Source: Anagrus nilaparvatae (Eukaryota > Arthropoda > Insecta > Hymenoptera > Mymaridae). Taken from it: a stretch of 64,000 nt of DNA. Below the pieces are notes generated by a model. That model was not told the DNA's origin and did not search any database. It worked only from the letters and a program-made list of their open reading frames with translations. Both the position numbers and the translations under genes were made by a program. The DNA lies in the NCBI GenBank assembly GCA_022575985.1, contig JAKSXM010000137.1, positions 18,618,001 through 18,682,000 on the forward strand, read 5' to 3'. Positions 11,831 to 30,109 of this stretch are shown piece by piece (position 1 is the stretch's first letter; each line of letters starts with the position of its first letter).

Positions 11831-12638
11831 CAAACTGAGTTGACACAGCGTAAAAAATTTTTTCTCGTTAATTAAAAGATTTCTAAAGGTTATACATATA
11901 AGGAAGGCAACTCAAATATAATGCAATACTGCAATACAATGTAACTGAATTCAGTTCAGGCTCGTGATTTTATTTAGAGAAAAAGGGTATTTTTCAGTTT
12001 TTGGATGATTTTTTGAAAAAAAGGCTTTTTATAGGTTTTTTTAGTTGAAAGATTCAGTAGCTACTAAACTAAAAATAAAAACCAATTTCTGCTCGATTTA
12101 TGCTCGAATTTTAGCAAATTTAACATTTTACCTTTCACCAGGAAAAAACCTTTATTTTCTTTACTCATAATTAAATAAGGTGAGCAATAGATAATTTAAT
12201 TTTATCTGTATATACGAAGCCAGTTAAATGAAAAAATTTCAAGGTAAAGGGTCAAGTTTACACTAACTTATTTACTTTTTTTTTTTGCAAATCTTTGTTT
12301 CAGGTTCAAAATTTTTCAATTATAATAAAATTTCTTTTTGTTGAAAAATAAGACTGCAGAAATAGAAAAATTCATTTGAAATGATGTTGTTTTCTTGAAT
12401 AAGAGCTTTTTAGAATTAAAGAAAAAGTAAAATTTAATTTTTATTATTTATTTATTTATTTAAGTCTTTCATTTATTTACAAAATCTTCACATTAAATTA
12501 ATGCTTAAATTTTAATGAAAAAAAAGCTAATTTTAATATTAACACATAAAATAAATATTATTATGTGTGTAACTATCATTAATTGTTGTTATTATAATTA
12601 TAGGTACACTTTTATACAATTTTTTTTTTTATTTTTAG

Positions 12639-12674
<36 letters not shown>

Positions 12675-14929
12675 ATTTTTATAAAGTAAAAGATAATTTT
12701 AAATCATTAAAAAATTAAATAAATAAAAAAAAATTTCATGTTCAACAGTGTAAAAGAGAAAAAAAATTATAAAAAATTAAAAATTAAGGAATTAATATAG
12801 CAAAAAGGATTTTTATACTTTTTTTGTTGATATTTTTTAATAAACACTTTCAAAGTATTTATATAATTTTTTAAAATTATTTTTTAGAGTAGGTATATTT
12901 TGTTATATATTTTTTTAAAAGTATAAATAAAATTTTTATTTTTTTATATTAATCGTCGTCGCTTTAAATATAACGAGCATAATAGATTATGAAATAAATT
13001 AAATTTTTCAATTAAGTAGACTACCTAATTAAAAAAAAAAAAATTCTCTGAAAGTTAAAATTAAATTTATTGATCGATTTTTACTTTTACACATAAAACA
13101 TTATTATTCTAAACTTACTATAATTATTCTTATTATATATAAAACAATTTACTTCTATGGAAAAAAAAGGATAATTTTTTTAATACTCATAAATTTTAAA
13201 ATAATTAATTACATTTCCCAAAAAAAAAATTTCTTTTTATGAAAAATTAACTTAAGTATTTAACAAGAAAGATCATTTTGGCTCTTTAGATCATTAACTT
13301 TTTGTTTTATTATAAATTTTTCATGAATATTAAAAAACAAAGAGAAAACTTTTATGTATGTTAATGATCTTTTTATAAGTTTGTATTTTTTAAAAACTGG
13401 TAATTATGAGAATTTTTTTTTTTTTTTGACATAATCATATTTCATATTTTTTATCAGTAATACTTAATTTTTCATGGTGATTTTTTTTGCTGTTATTTAT
13501 GATTTTATTTTAAAAAATATTGTATTTTCACTGTCGAGTTGTTTCGCTTGGATTTTTAAATACTTTTCATGTAAAGTCATTTTTGAATTTTTCAAAAAAC
13601 ATTCTGACAGTATTATTTTTAAATCATAGTTTATATGTATAAGTAAAATGAAAATGTACAAAATTAAAATATCCATGTATATGAATAATTGCACTGTTAA
13701 ATGTCATCCTTTATTGAATTTTTAAGCAAAATTCAAGTAAATTCAATGAAAATTCCAACACAGCAAGTTTGTTTCCAACACAGCAAGTTTTATCAGTATA
13801 TTAAATTAAACAAAATAAAAATTGTTAATAATTTATACATGAATTTTATTTTTAAAAAAATTATTAAATATAATAATCTCTTGTAAATTAAATATTTAAA
13901 AAAAAATTGCTAAAAAAAAAAAAATAAGTAAAAACTTAAAAAATAAAATTTTTTTTTTAAATAAAGCCATGCAAATATTACAATTAATTTATCTTTATTT
14001 ATTTAAATGAAATATATAATCACTCTTATTATATCCCATAAATAATTACTATAGCTATATTTACAAAAAAATTCATCCGTATGAGTGTATGTGTAACTAA
14101 AATTATAGCATTATATAAAGTGGTTAAATTGTATAATAAAATAAACATATTTTTTTTTATTTTTTTGTTTTTTTATCATATTTAAAATTTCTATAGATAT
14201 ATTACAGTAAATAATAATAATAATAAAAAAAATTATTACAAGTCGTTTTTTCTTTAAACATTGATTCACCATGAAATTTATCTTTTTATTTAATACAAAT
14301 ACATTTCAGATTTTTATTTTTAGTTAATTAATTGCACCTAATGATAATAAAATACATTTGATAAATTTCATTAAAATACAAAAATTGAGAGAAAGCATGA
14401 TTAATTTTTAATTATTTTGTCAACATTTATATAATTCATTGTATACTTTAACTATATATTATTGATCGCTCTTTTGTTATAATCCAAATTTTTGTATTTT
14501 ATTATTATTCGTACACATATAGCTTAAAAGTATATATATAATTATAAATCTTGTATATTTTTCAGTCATTATTTAATTAATCCTGGGTTTTCTCATGTAT
14601 TTGATATAATATAAGGCAGGAATATTTTATCTGTACATCTGTTTGAAAAAAATTTAATTTTTAATTAAAAACTGATTATTCCGAGAAAACAAAAAAAAAT
14701 ATATTTTTCTTTTCAGACAAAAAATTTACAAATTTTTTTAGTAAAATCGATCATTAAATTTTTTTTAATTATAGAAAGCTTTTATTTATTATTAATTTTT
14801 CTATAATGTTGTAAAAACAAATTTATGTCACAATCTATTTACTCGTAAATATATTAAATTAAATTTTTTTTTTAATATTTTTTTAATAGATGTTTTGCTG
14901 CATATTGTAAGCATTTTTTTTGTATTTAT
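11831..14929. other. AT-rich intergenic region downstream of Usp7
   Basis: About 3.1 kb with long A and T tracts (for example T-rich 12630-12675). A 20-bp unit containing CCAACACAGCAAG is duplicated in tandem at about 13753-13790. No gene seen. The segment next to 14929 probably contains the Usp7 3' UTR; an AATAAA on the minus strand lies near 14920. Confidence 0.4.
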
Positions 14930-19568
<4,639 letters not shown>

Positions 19569-19616
19569 TTTTACGCTAGAGACCCTAGATTACCACCTAG
19601 GGTCTCTATTTTACGC
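19569..19616. mobile_element. Miniature hAT relic: 32-bp hairpin between 8-bp direct repeats
   Basis: TTTTACGC (19569-19576) and TTTTACGC (19609-19616) lie flush against a perfect inverted repeat: TAGAGACCCTAG (19577-19588), an 8-nt loop, and its exact complement (19597-19608). An 8-bp target duplication and termini fitting YARNG (here TAGAG) are hAT hallmarks. The simplest reading is a hAT element deleted to little more than its ends. It sits 48 bp upstream of the Ring1 ATG, in the promoter or 5' UTR, where it could form a stem-loop. Geometry is certain; origin is inference. Confidence 0.6.
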
Positions 19617-19664
19617 GTCATAACCTCGCGTAGCGGGGTAGCGGCATATTAGTTAGTTGGTAAA

Positions 19665-21417
19665 ATGGCGTCAACAGAACAAGTTGGTGTAAATAAAACT
19701 TGGGAATTATCCTTGTACGAACTTCATCGTACACCTCAGGAACCAATAACTGACAATACAGAAATTGCTGTAAGTCCTCGAAGTCTTCATAGCGAATTAA
19801 TGTGCCCAATATGTCTCGATATGTTAAAAAAAACAATGACAACCAAAGAGTGCCTTCATCGCTTCTGCTCCGAATGCATCACAACAGCACTCAGAAGTGG
19901 AAATAAGGTCAAATTTTAATACAAATTCATTATTTATACGTTATCTAAGTTATCTTTTATTTTTAATATTTTTTTTCTTTCTTGCTATAAAAACGTGCAT
20001 GACATAAATATTCGAATTTCAATATTTTAATTTTTTTTTAATAACACTTTGTTTCATATAGTTTTTATTCTCTTTCATATTTCACTTAAATTTACCTTTG
20101 CTTGAACATTTATTTACTCCCTGCATTTCTATAAAAATTTTTAACAAATTCATCTTGTTAAAAGTAAAGTGAAATTTATTCTTTTAATAATTTTTTTATT
20201 TAAATTTTAGGAATGTCCAACTTGTAGAAAAAAATTAGTTTCTAGACGTTCTTTAAGACCAGATCCTAACTTTGATTTACTTATTTCTAAAATTTATCCA
20301 AGTCGAGATGAATATGAAGCACATCAAGAGCGAGTTTTAGCAAAGCTAAATAATTCACATTCTCAAGCTGCCCTTGTAAGTTCCATAAACGAAGGTATAA
20401 AACTCCAAAGTCAAAATAGACCTCAACGTAACAGGAAAAATTTAAATGAGCAAGAAAATGCAAACAATGCTCCTTCATACAATAACACTCCAAATGTCAG
20501 TGCACCTGATACTCCAAACCCATCGGTAACAAATCAAAGTGATTCTTCTCAAGGGCCTATTGCTCAATCAAATAATGGAAACAATAGAGAAAATCAAAAT
20601 ACAAATGGAATCCCTCAACCCTCGGTCAGTCCAGCAGTTTCAGGAACAACTTCAAGAAATTCCACAACACCTTCACCTGTACCATCTAATCCAAAACCAT
20701 CAAAACGGCTAAAAAGTATACAAAATTCAGAAAATGAATCTTCAAGATCTGAAGTTGAAACAGGGGGTAATGAATCAATGGTTGATACAGAAGGAGAAGG
20801 TTCTAGTGAACCTTTAATATTGAATGAAATAGAATTAGTTTTTAAACCACATCCTACTGAAATGTCTGGTGATAATTCATTAATAAAAGCTCTTAAAGAA
20901 AATAGTATTCGTTATATTAAAACAACTGCAAATGCTACAGGTAAGTTTTATAAATAAATATATTCTAATATAAAGCCCTTTCTTCATTCATTTACTAATA
21001 CAAGTGGTCGCATTTAAGCAATGTAATCGGCAGATATTCATGATTAATTGTAAATGCATTTAAAATTCCCAACTATACTACTTAAACTCGGCCAGTTGTA
21101 TTATACAAGCCATGTATTATACACATTTAGTAATTGAGTGGAGAAAGGGCTTAAGAGTAACATATAAATAATTAAAAATTTTTTTTTTATCAATAATAGT
21201 GGACCACCTAAGTAAATATTTAGCTATGAGGTTGACCTTAGACCTGGGCACAGAATTAGCTGAATCTGATGGTTTATTAAATTTTTGCATTTACATTGCT
21301 CCTACTCCTGGACAGCTTGTTGTTTTAAATGGAGCACAAACATTACGTCAGGTAAATGATAAATTTTGGCGAGTCAATAGACCATTAGAAATGTTTTATT
21401 CTTGGAAGAAAACTTAG
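19665..21417 (+). CDS. Ring1 (Sce): E3 ubiquitin-protein ligase RING1/Sex combs extra (PRC1)
   Basis: Three exons: 19665-19907, 20211-20940, 21200-21417, giving 396 residues. Junctions are in phase; donor 1 (GTCAAA) is weak but falls exactly where RING homology continues, and donor 2 is GTAAGT. The C3HC4 RING finger spans residues 47-86 (CPIC...CLHRFC..C...CPTC) with all eight zinc ligands. A basic segment follows ([16 protein letters not shown]), then a long Asn/Ser/Pro-rich linker (about 130-260) and a C-terminal RAWUL domain (about 285-392, ending [13 protein letters not shown]). RING1 is the catalytic subunit of Polycomb repressive complex 1, which monoubiquitylates histone H2A; RAWUL binds CBX/RYBP-type partners. 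The size is close to insect Sce. It is divergent from Usp7, a known PRC1-associated deubiquitinase. Confidence 0.97.
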
Positions 21418-23310
21418 GGAAGTGTTTAAAAATTACTATCAACTTCTTTTATGTAACTGTTCTCTTTACAAAAAAAAAAATGAATTATATGTGAAAGACT
21501 GAATGTTGTTTGAGATAACAGTGATTAAATTGTACAGTAATTTTTTTTTTCTGTAAAAATGTGTATTTTGTAAATGTAATTAACATTTATGAATCCTAGT
21601 TTATCATACTTTTAACAAAACATAATGTTAAAGTTTATTTTCAAAATTTTCTTTCATTGATAAATTGATTAATATTGAATAGAATAAAAATTATATATTA
21701 TTTTTTCCTCAATGAGGAAATATTATCTATAAAAAAATTAATGATTTTTACACAGTTAATGAATTAGAAGTAACATATTCATTGATTGAACTTTTTGTAC
21801 ATAGTAATTAGAAAAATAATAGTTTCATTTTTTTAATAAAGAAAATTAATTTGTATTTAAAACTATATGTTTATGATTTTATGTAATTAAATTTTTTAAT
21901 TAATTAATGTACAGTAATTTATATATTAATATATAAAAAAAAATGAATTTGAAATATGATGGTCAGTAAAATATCACTATACATATATTTTTATTTTTAT
22001 TTTTACACCATATAAATATATACTATTTTGTAAAACAATTGTATTTTATGCAAAAATTCGACGTATTTAGCTATCAATTTAAAGTTTAAAATAAGCACCA
22101 TCATATAGTTGCACATATTTTTTACAATCTTGAATGAAAACAAATGCAAAAAATCAATAAAAAGTTTTACGACTTTTTATGAGTACCTCTTGCAGGAAAA
22201 TATTTTGATATAAATACTTATATATATATATTTACAAAATTATTTTTAATTTTATTATATTTAAAATTTTATATTTATCTTATATATATATATATATTTC
22301 TTTACTTATATAATTTAGTAATTATTTATCTTAATTATTTGTCAACTATTATATAGGTAATTAATAAAATATTAATTTTAAAAAAATTGTTAACTTTTTT
22401 TATTTAGTCTTACAATAATTTTTGCAAAAAAATTTAATTTTAGCTAAGACCTTAGTTTTCTTATTTTATCTGTAATAAGTACCTATAAAACAATATTCGT
22501 ACTAAAGTAACCAAAAATTCAGGTATTAAAAAATAGTATACTTATGATTTATGGCCGGAAAAACATTAAATGTCCTTAATTGCTTATAAATTACAATCTG
22601 AGGCAAAGTTTAGAATGGTAAACTACGATTTTTTTTCACAGAGAACTGTATACAATTTTTCTTAGTCAACTCAAAAATCATGTATTTTCCGACCACAGCG
22701 TGGCCAGGAAACTGTCTTCTCGTCGTTCATTCTTTATTTTTTACCCTATATGGATCGAAATTGGCTATTTTTAACTTTAGATTTTATTACCAGTTTATTT
22801 GAATTCTAGACAAAATTTTTTACATATTTTTGCACTCCTGGCTGGGTAACTGAAAAATACGAATTTTGCGGAAAATGATAAAGAGAAATTATATAAGACA
22901 TTGAAAAACCGGCCCTTAAAAATTAAAGATGGTAATTTACGGACTAATCTTTATTTTCTAGGTCTTTCTTTATTATTTTGGCCATGGGTTATAACTTACT
23001 GTAAATATAGGTAATATCATTTTTAAATTTTAATAGGTAATATTATGTTTGTGTTTTAAATAAAAGTAAAGTACATTATATATGAAAAGAATTTTATTTT
23101 TCAAGAATTTGATCAGCAATTTATTTTATTAAATTTTATTGTCTATCAATATAAGTGAAATTAATAATTAACATAATTATTAATTTAAAAAAACTAACAT
23201 TAATTGATTAATATACTATTTATACTGTGAAAATTCTATATCCCCTAATTTTTTATCGGATAATCAAATCTGAAATTGTAAATTAGATAATGGAATTTTC
23301 ACAAAGTAGT
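21418..23310. other. Ring1 3' flank and AT-rich spacer
   Basis: The first few hundred bases should be the Ring1 3' UTR (A/T tracts; AATAAA near 21683 and 21836). From about 22550 to 22990 composition is less AT-biased (words such as gaccacagcgtggccagg and aaaccggccctt), and a phrase with ggtaaactacga / ggtaatttacgg recurs about 310 bp apart. This looks like an old repeat, with no ends or coding frame. Confidence 0.4.
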
Positions 23311-25394
23311 TTAACATTTGTCAGGTATATCAAAATAATTAGCTTTATACATTTCAACTAAGATTGTCATTAAAAAATCATTATATTGCATACTTGCTAT
23401 TAAAGCTGAAAATGGAGAAAATAATGAATACATATTATCAATTATTTGACACATGTCCTTAAACGATTTTATGCTCTTTTTCCAACTGTTTGGTGATTCA
23501 AATTTATAAAGTCTGTCAATATACAAGTATATTTGATTTAATTTTGCTTCATAATTTTCATCCAAGAAATTACTAATAGTTGTTGGTATTGAATCTAAAT
23601 GTATTGGCAAATTCTATAAAATTAATAGTAAAATTAATTTCAAATATATAAGTACATATAATGAATAAAATATTTTAAAAAATTTTATTGATTCTAATTT
23701 ACCTCCATAATAACTGGCCAGTTTTCAATACAAGCTTCGCACTCGCAAGTAAAATTAAATTTTTTTAATTTTGATTGTCTCTCTGGTTTACTCATTTCTC
23801 TTACTGTAGATACATAAGAGATATGCAACTAAAATAAACAAATTAAATAAATAAAAATTCAACTTTTATTGCAAATAAATTAATTTTTTATAAATTTTTA
23901 AAAACCTGTTCATTAGCTTTAATAGGTCTGGCAGCTGATACAACTATTTTTGGTCCACTTAAAAATATAACATGAGTATTTGGATTACAATTGTGATTAA
24001 TTAAACTAGATATTGGAAATATTACACTTCCAAGAATATAATCGTATTTTATAGATGGTAATTGATACTGTACAATGATAAAAATTATTAAAAATTAACA
24101 AAATAATTTTATAAATAAGAATTAGTATTTACACTTACCCCTTGCGAATTTATTATAAATATACTTTTTAAATCAAGAATTAATTTGAAAAATTGATAAT
24201 TGTATAATTTGAAAAGATCATTATCAGAAAAGTACTTTGATTCATTAATTACATTAAGTATAAAATCTGCATTTGATTTATCGAATTGAATTAATTCAGG
24301 ATTCTTTTCATCATTACGCATCAAAGAGTTAAAATAATTGAAACTTTGACTCACAGCTTTTAACTGTTCTGTTTGATTTTCACTTTTATTGCATAACTTA
24401 TCTAAAAATTTAAATATAAAAATTAAAATAATATATTAATATTCAAAAACAAAAAGGATATGAACTTACCCAGGATAGTATCTGTTATATTTATAGTTAT
24501 TTCATTTATTATATTTTGGATACCAATTTTTTTTATTAATGAAAATAGCATTCTTATAACCATTAAATCAGCTCTGACCAACTTATTTTTAAATAAAATA
24601 TGATTTAACGAACATTCTAAATCATGATATTTATCATTTGCTGCTTTTTTACATTCAAAAGAACAATATATTGCAAAAACACAATTATTACAAGGTATTC
24701 CATTACATGTAAGTTTTAAGCAATGCGAGCAGATATTATACAATTCATCTAATGCTGGATATGCACCATAAATTTCTGTATTAAAACATTCTTCAACTAA
24801 TAATAATTCTCCAGTTTTAATATCACTATTTGCTGTTAAATTTCTGCCATATTTTGAATTATACTTAACTGATATTTTTTCTGATATGTAAGGTAATTTT
24901 GTCGGAAGGGCTACTTTTATTAAATTATTTAATTTATTTTCATTTTTATTAAATTTAACTGATTTTATTTTATTATTTATTGTATTTAAATCTTCTGTTA
25001 ATTTTTCTTTAATTTGTAAATCATCAATTTTTTCAATTAAAATCATAACATTATGACAAATACTTTGTGCGTTAACTTTACTACCCATTGAAATTAAAGC
25101 TAGAGCTTTACGAATCAATAATTTACATTGACTAATATCAGATTTACCAAATGATAACGCATAATCAATATCAATGATACATTCAGAATATTTATGCATA
25201 TGAATCAACAAAGCTGACCTGTTACCAAAAGCTAAAGCTAATTCTTCAGATTCATTTGGAGCATATGCTATACTTTTAGTGTAATATTTTAATATTTCTA
25301 AATGAACTTTATGATCATGGTTTTTATTCTTAAAAAGTTTATTACCTTCTTCTCTAAAATTTTTAGAATTTATTTTACTTTTTTGAAACTCCAT
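23311..25394 (-). CDS. Smyd4-like: SMYD4-like TPR-SET-MYND protein, copy A
   Basis: Five exons: 24470-25394, 24139-24401, 23906-24067, 23703-23828, 23311-23613; 592 residues. Intron phases are 1,0,0,0, all GT-AG. Order: TPR-like helical N-terminus (about 10-140, FREEGNKLFK...AFGNRSALL), first SET segment (about 180-202, GRNLTANSDIKTGELLLVEE), MYND zinc finger 222-261 (CSHC, CNNC, YCSFEC, HDLEC: all ligands), SET core with NHNCNPN at 420-426, post-SET CECEAC at 478-483, then a helical C-terminus. SMYD proteins are protein-lysine methyltransferases or, in some insect lineages, divergent co-regulators. The usual core motif is NHSCxPN; here Ser is replaced by Asn. It is head-to-head with copy B, with the same intron positions and phases, so the pair arose by duplication. 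Substrate unknown. Confidence 0.92.
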
Positions 25395-25436
25395 AACTAG
25401 ATCTCTAATAACAAATGTATTAGAGCGTCGGTGGTT

Positions 25437-25470
25437 ACTGAATTGTATACCTATACCTATAAAATATATA
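25437..25470 (-). promoter_or_regulatory. TATA box and initiator of SMYD4-like copy A
   Basis: Read on the minus strand, TATATATTTTATA (25458-25470) is followed by the insect initiator TCAGT (25437-25441). The A of the initiator (25439) lies 31 bp from the start of the TATA sequence, the canonical spacing. This predicts a 5' UTR of about 44 nt before the ATG at 25394. Copy B has only a weak candidate (gcataaaag near 25921). Confidence 0.5.
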
Positions 25471-25955
25471 CAGAAATAAAAAAAAATAAAACTATATAAG
25501 TTTATATGTGCATGATACCTATAAATATTTAATAATTTACATTACTTACAACTTTTTTATATTCCTGAATAATTCATTTAATTAAGAAAATATTAAATTA
25601 TTCAGAGTGCGATCTGCGACTATATTGTTGTATTGTTGTTAAATTGTTTATATATAGCAGAAACACTTGCTGTTTCCGGTTTGCTTCCCCTACTTCTTTC
25701 TTTTTGTGAACAGAAATAAGGAATCATAAGAAATTATTGGAAAATAAAATAAATAGAATATATTGGAACAGTTTTTCATCATTTTTCTAATCAATGAAAT
25801 ATTATCAGATATTATAGATAGTGGAGTTAATTTTTTTAATTAAATTTATGAACAAGATTTTTAAGCAAATCTGTTAAATAATTGTCAAAGAAAACAAAAG
25901 TTACCTACAAAGCAGCAGGTGCATAAAAGTTGTAACAGAGATTCTGGTTGTAACC

Positions 25956-28596
25956 ATGATAAACAAAAATAGCATAGTTTCAGAAATATCAAGAAAAGAA
26001 GGAAATAAACTATATACATCAAGTAAAAATTTTAATACTGATGAATATATAGAAATATTAAAATGCTATTCCAAAAGTATAGCATTTGCACCAAATGAAT
26101 CCGAAGAATTATCATTAGCATTTGGAAATCGATCAGCTTTACTTTTTAATATAAGCAAATATAGTGAATGTTTAAATGATATAAATAATGCATTACCTTT
26201 TTCGAAATCAAATTTAACTAAATCTAAATTACTTACTCGAAAAGTTTTAGTTTTAACATATTTAGGTAAAAAAGCAGAAGCTCAAAAAGTATTTATCGAA
26301 GCAGAAGAATTAATCAAAAGCATTGATGATAAAAACAACTTTATTATCAAACAGAAATTAATTAAAAATTTAAATGATTCTATTAACCAACTAAGTAATA
26401 ACGATAAAAGTGATTTGTTCCAAAATCAATTTTTAGAGTCATTACCATATGTATCTGAATCTGTTAGTCTTGATTACAATAAAAAATATGGTAGATATCT
26501 AAAAGCAAATCGAGATATAAAAACTGGAGAAGTTTTAATAGTTGAAAAACATTTTAATGAAGAAATTTATTGTTCATATCCAGAAGTAACAGAATTATAC
26601 ATCATATGTTCACATTGTTTAAAAATAGCATTTGATGGAGTCCCTTGTGTCAACTGTGCTTTTGCAATATATTGTTCAGATAAATGTAAGATTGAAGCCG
26701 AAGAAAAATATCATGATTTAGAGTGTTCGATAAATCCTTTATTATTTGCAAATGATCTTCGAAGGCATGATTTAATAATTATTAGAATGTTTCTTTCTGT
26801 AATAAAGAAAAAAGGCATTGATGGTACTATTTGTACTTTAGAAATGATTAGAAAAAAAACAGGTAATTTGTATTTATATTGTATGTTATTATTATATTTT
26901 AAAACATGCATGGTGTAATGTAAATTATAATTTTAGTTGATTATTTATAAATATTATTAATTTTTCAGAATCATTTGAAGAAATTAAATCAATGAATGAA
27001 ATTAAAAATATCTGCCAAACATTTGATTACTTTTGTAAATTGGTAACTCATCATAAGGACAGCGATTCAAAAATTTTCGCAAAATATCTTTTTGATTTAA
27101 TTAAAAATTGTGCATATTTTTTTGAAGATGATTGGTTATCAGAAAAATTAAAGTCTCAGTTAATTGATGTTATTTATAATTTTATAAATGCATACAATAC
27201 AAATTCTATTGGAGTAGGTATATCTAATAAATTAAAAATTTAATAGAATAATTTAAATATTGTACATATTTAATAATTTTTAGTTTCAAGTTCCTACTTT
27301 TAAAAACAATATGGTCATTGGTTGCACATTATTACCAATTTCAAGTTTTATTAATCATAGTTGTGATCCTAATATTTTAGCTTTTTATTTAGAGGGACCA
27401 AAAATTATGTTATTTGCAAAAAAACCAATTAAAGCCAATGAACAGGTATTTTTAAAATAACTTACAACATTTATAAATTAGATAATTTTTTAAAAAACAT
27501 TTTTTACATAATAAGACATTTTCATTATTTTAATTACAGTTAAATCTTTCATACACAGAATCTGCGTTTACTTTGAGTAAAGAAATCAGACAAAAAAATT
27601 TAGAAAGTTATAATTTTACTTGTGATTGTGAAGCTTGTGAAAACAATTGGCCAGTTATTTGTAAGGTATTTAATTTTTTTTTCTATAATATTATGGAAGT
27701 TTAGCTATGAGTAAAAGTAAAAATTAATTTAGTCTTTTAGTGACTATTACTTATTATCTGTATAGTAAAACTATTATAATAAAAGTATATATACCTATAT
27801 TTCACTCTTAAAGTTTTAATGTGGTGAAATTCATTAAAATGAAATTTCATTCTAAAAAATAGTAAAAATTACATAATCTTTTGTAAACTCATTGCTACAA
27901 ATTAATATTTAATCCTAATAAAAAAAATTTATTGAGATAATATACACTTTAATTTGTTGTAGGATTTTTAGTACATTATACTGTATATAAACATAGTTAG
28001 AATGCTTTGCATGAATTTTGCTTGAATTTTCAGGCAATTTGTTTGAATTAAATTTTTTTTTCTTCAATAATTTATTAATTATAAATTTTAAAGTTAAATT
28101 CTAGCATTTTTCATTATTTTGATTGGAAACTGCTGGAAAATTCAAACAGAAATTAAGTGAAGAATTTTTTAATCATTATAATATTATATACTCATTTATA
28201 ATTATTTAATCATAATTTAATCATTTTTTAATCGTTATAATATATTATACTTACACATATTTAAAAAATTTTTATTAATCCATAAAAGTAATTTTTTATT
28301 AATTGTTTTAGGATGTAAAAGAACAAGCAAACGTTGATGAAAAACTAATGAAAAAATTAGCTATTTTTTATAACTATGTAACTAATATAAATCCACTTTA
28401 TATGAATGTACCACCTAAAAAATGGCCAATCAACAAAAAAAGTTTTGAAGAAATTTGTAAAATTATTGATATTGGATATTCAATATTGAGTCCATTTGAA
28501 GCAAATGAATTAACCTTGATGTTTTCAAATTTTTTAGAAAAACTTTTGATTAACTTTTATAAATTAGATTTTAATTTACCTTATGAGGAAGATTAA
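25956..28596 (+). CDS. Smyd4-like: SMYD4-like TPR-SET-MYND protein, copy B
   Basis: Five exons: 25956-26862, 26969-27213, 27284-27445, 27540-27665, 28312-28596; 574 residues, phases 1,0,0,0. Exons 3 and 4 have exactly the same lengths as in copy A (162 and 126 nt). Order: TPR-like N-terminus (SRKEGNKLYT...AFGNRSALL), first SET segment with GRYLKANRDIKTGEVLIVE (about 179-197), MYND finger 218-257 with all ligands, SET core NHSCDPN at 408-414 (family consensus), post-SET CDCEAC at 466-471, helical C-terminus ending LPYEED. The donor of exon 2 is GTAGGT; the alternative downstream GT would break the frame. Copy B keeps the canonical NHSC that copy A has lost, so it is the better candidate for an active methyltransferase. 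Intron 4 (646 bp) is much longer than in copy A and holds AT-rich sequence only. Confidence 0.92.
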
Positions 28597-30109
28597 AAAG
28601 ATAAACTTTGGGAAAAAATTGAATAATACATTCATTAACTAATTTATTTTTAAAAATATTTATTTAAAAAAATAATTTTTTGGTATTAAAGCCAATTATT
28701 TTTTTCTTTTTAATTAACATCCTAATATGCAAATCTAAATTAATTACTGAATAAATATTTATTTAAAAATTCAAGTACTTATTTTACTATAAGTAAAAAA
28801 TAAAATATTTAAACAAATGTCTTCAATAAAATTTTATTTTCATATAAGAAAAGTTAACATGAGCAAAACATGTAATTAAAAGTATGTATTATAAAATTTT
28901 TGCTTAAATTTGCATAAATTATTAGTACAACAGAAAGAAAAAATATTTAATGCACTATGTTTATATATTTTTACAGTTCTAATATGATATTATAAATTTC
29001 TCGATAAATTTAGTTAATTATTAATATTTGTTACAAAAATATATTTTTGTATGTTAATTTTAATTATTAATATTCATGTATGTACGTGTGTGAAATGTAT
29101 TCTTATAACTACATATTTTTTATTTAAAAAAAAGAGTTACTTAAAGGTACAAATAACATAAGTTAAATACACACTTTCCACTTTAGGTATACTGACCTTA
29201 TAAATCTGCAAAAAAAATGTATAAAATAATACTTATTTGGTTAATCATATATATTATAAATGTACTTTTTTGTTACTACTATTAAATTAATACTTTTTTC
29301 TATATATAAAAAAAATGTAATAAATATTATATATATAGCTATTTATTTACATGAGAAAAAAAAAATTAATTATTTTTATTAACATACTAATTATTATTAT
29401 AATATACTATGTTAATGAAAGTATGTAAATGAAAGTTTAAGTATATAGTGTATCCTGAAATGAGATAAAAGAAAATCAAGTATTTTTCTTTTATTTTTAT
29501 TGTATTTTATGTAATTACAATGTTTTTTAAGCTTGTTATTATAATGTAGAAAATGATAATAATAATAAATTATTGATAATTATTAGCTATATTAGTATTC
29601 TATAGTTATTGAAACATTCATAGTAAAAACAGAGCAGTTTTAAATTTTGTCAATTGTAATTTTTTGGTATAAAAGCAGGAAAATTTAAAATTTAAAAAAA
29701 AAAAGTAAAAATTTTATAGATAAATCATTGTAATATTATGATAACCTACTTTTTGTATTACATTATAAAAATAATTGTTATTATATTTTCTCTCCTAATA
29801 TAAATTTTTCATGTAATTATATTTTATACGAAAAAATCAAACAGAGCATATCTATTTCCGTGAAAATTTTTAAATTATTATAAAAAATAGAAAAAAAATT
29901 TTTATTGTACCTTTATAAAAAGAATTATAAAAATATATTTAAATGATATTTGAAGCGATTTTATGCTTAACGAACTGCGTTTTAAGAATAAAATTTTAAT
30001 GTTTTGTAAATATATTATTATTTATAACTTTTTATTTTTATATGTATTTTCCTTTTCAATTGTATAAAAAGAATAATTTAGTGAAAATAACAAGCTAATT
30101 ATAGTTATT
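28597..30109. other. AT-rich spacer downstream of SMYD4-like copy B
   Basis: Very AT-rich, with 3' UTR-like sequence first. No gene or structured repeat seen. Confidence 0.4.

Noticed and set aside
12515..12718. 67-codon frame rich in Phe
   Set aside because: It encodes a poly-T tract; low-complexity artefact.
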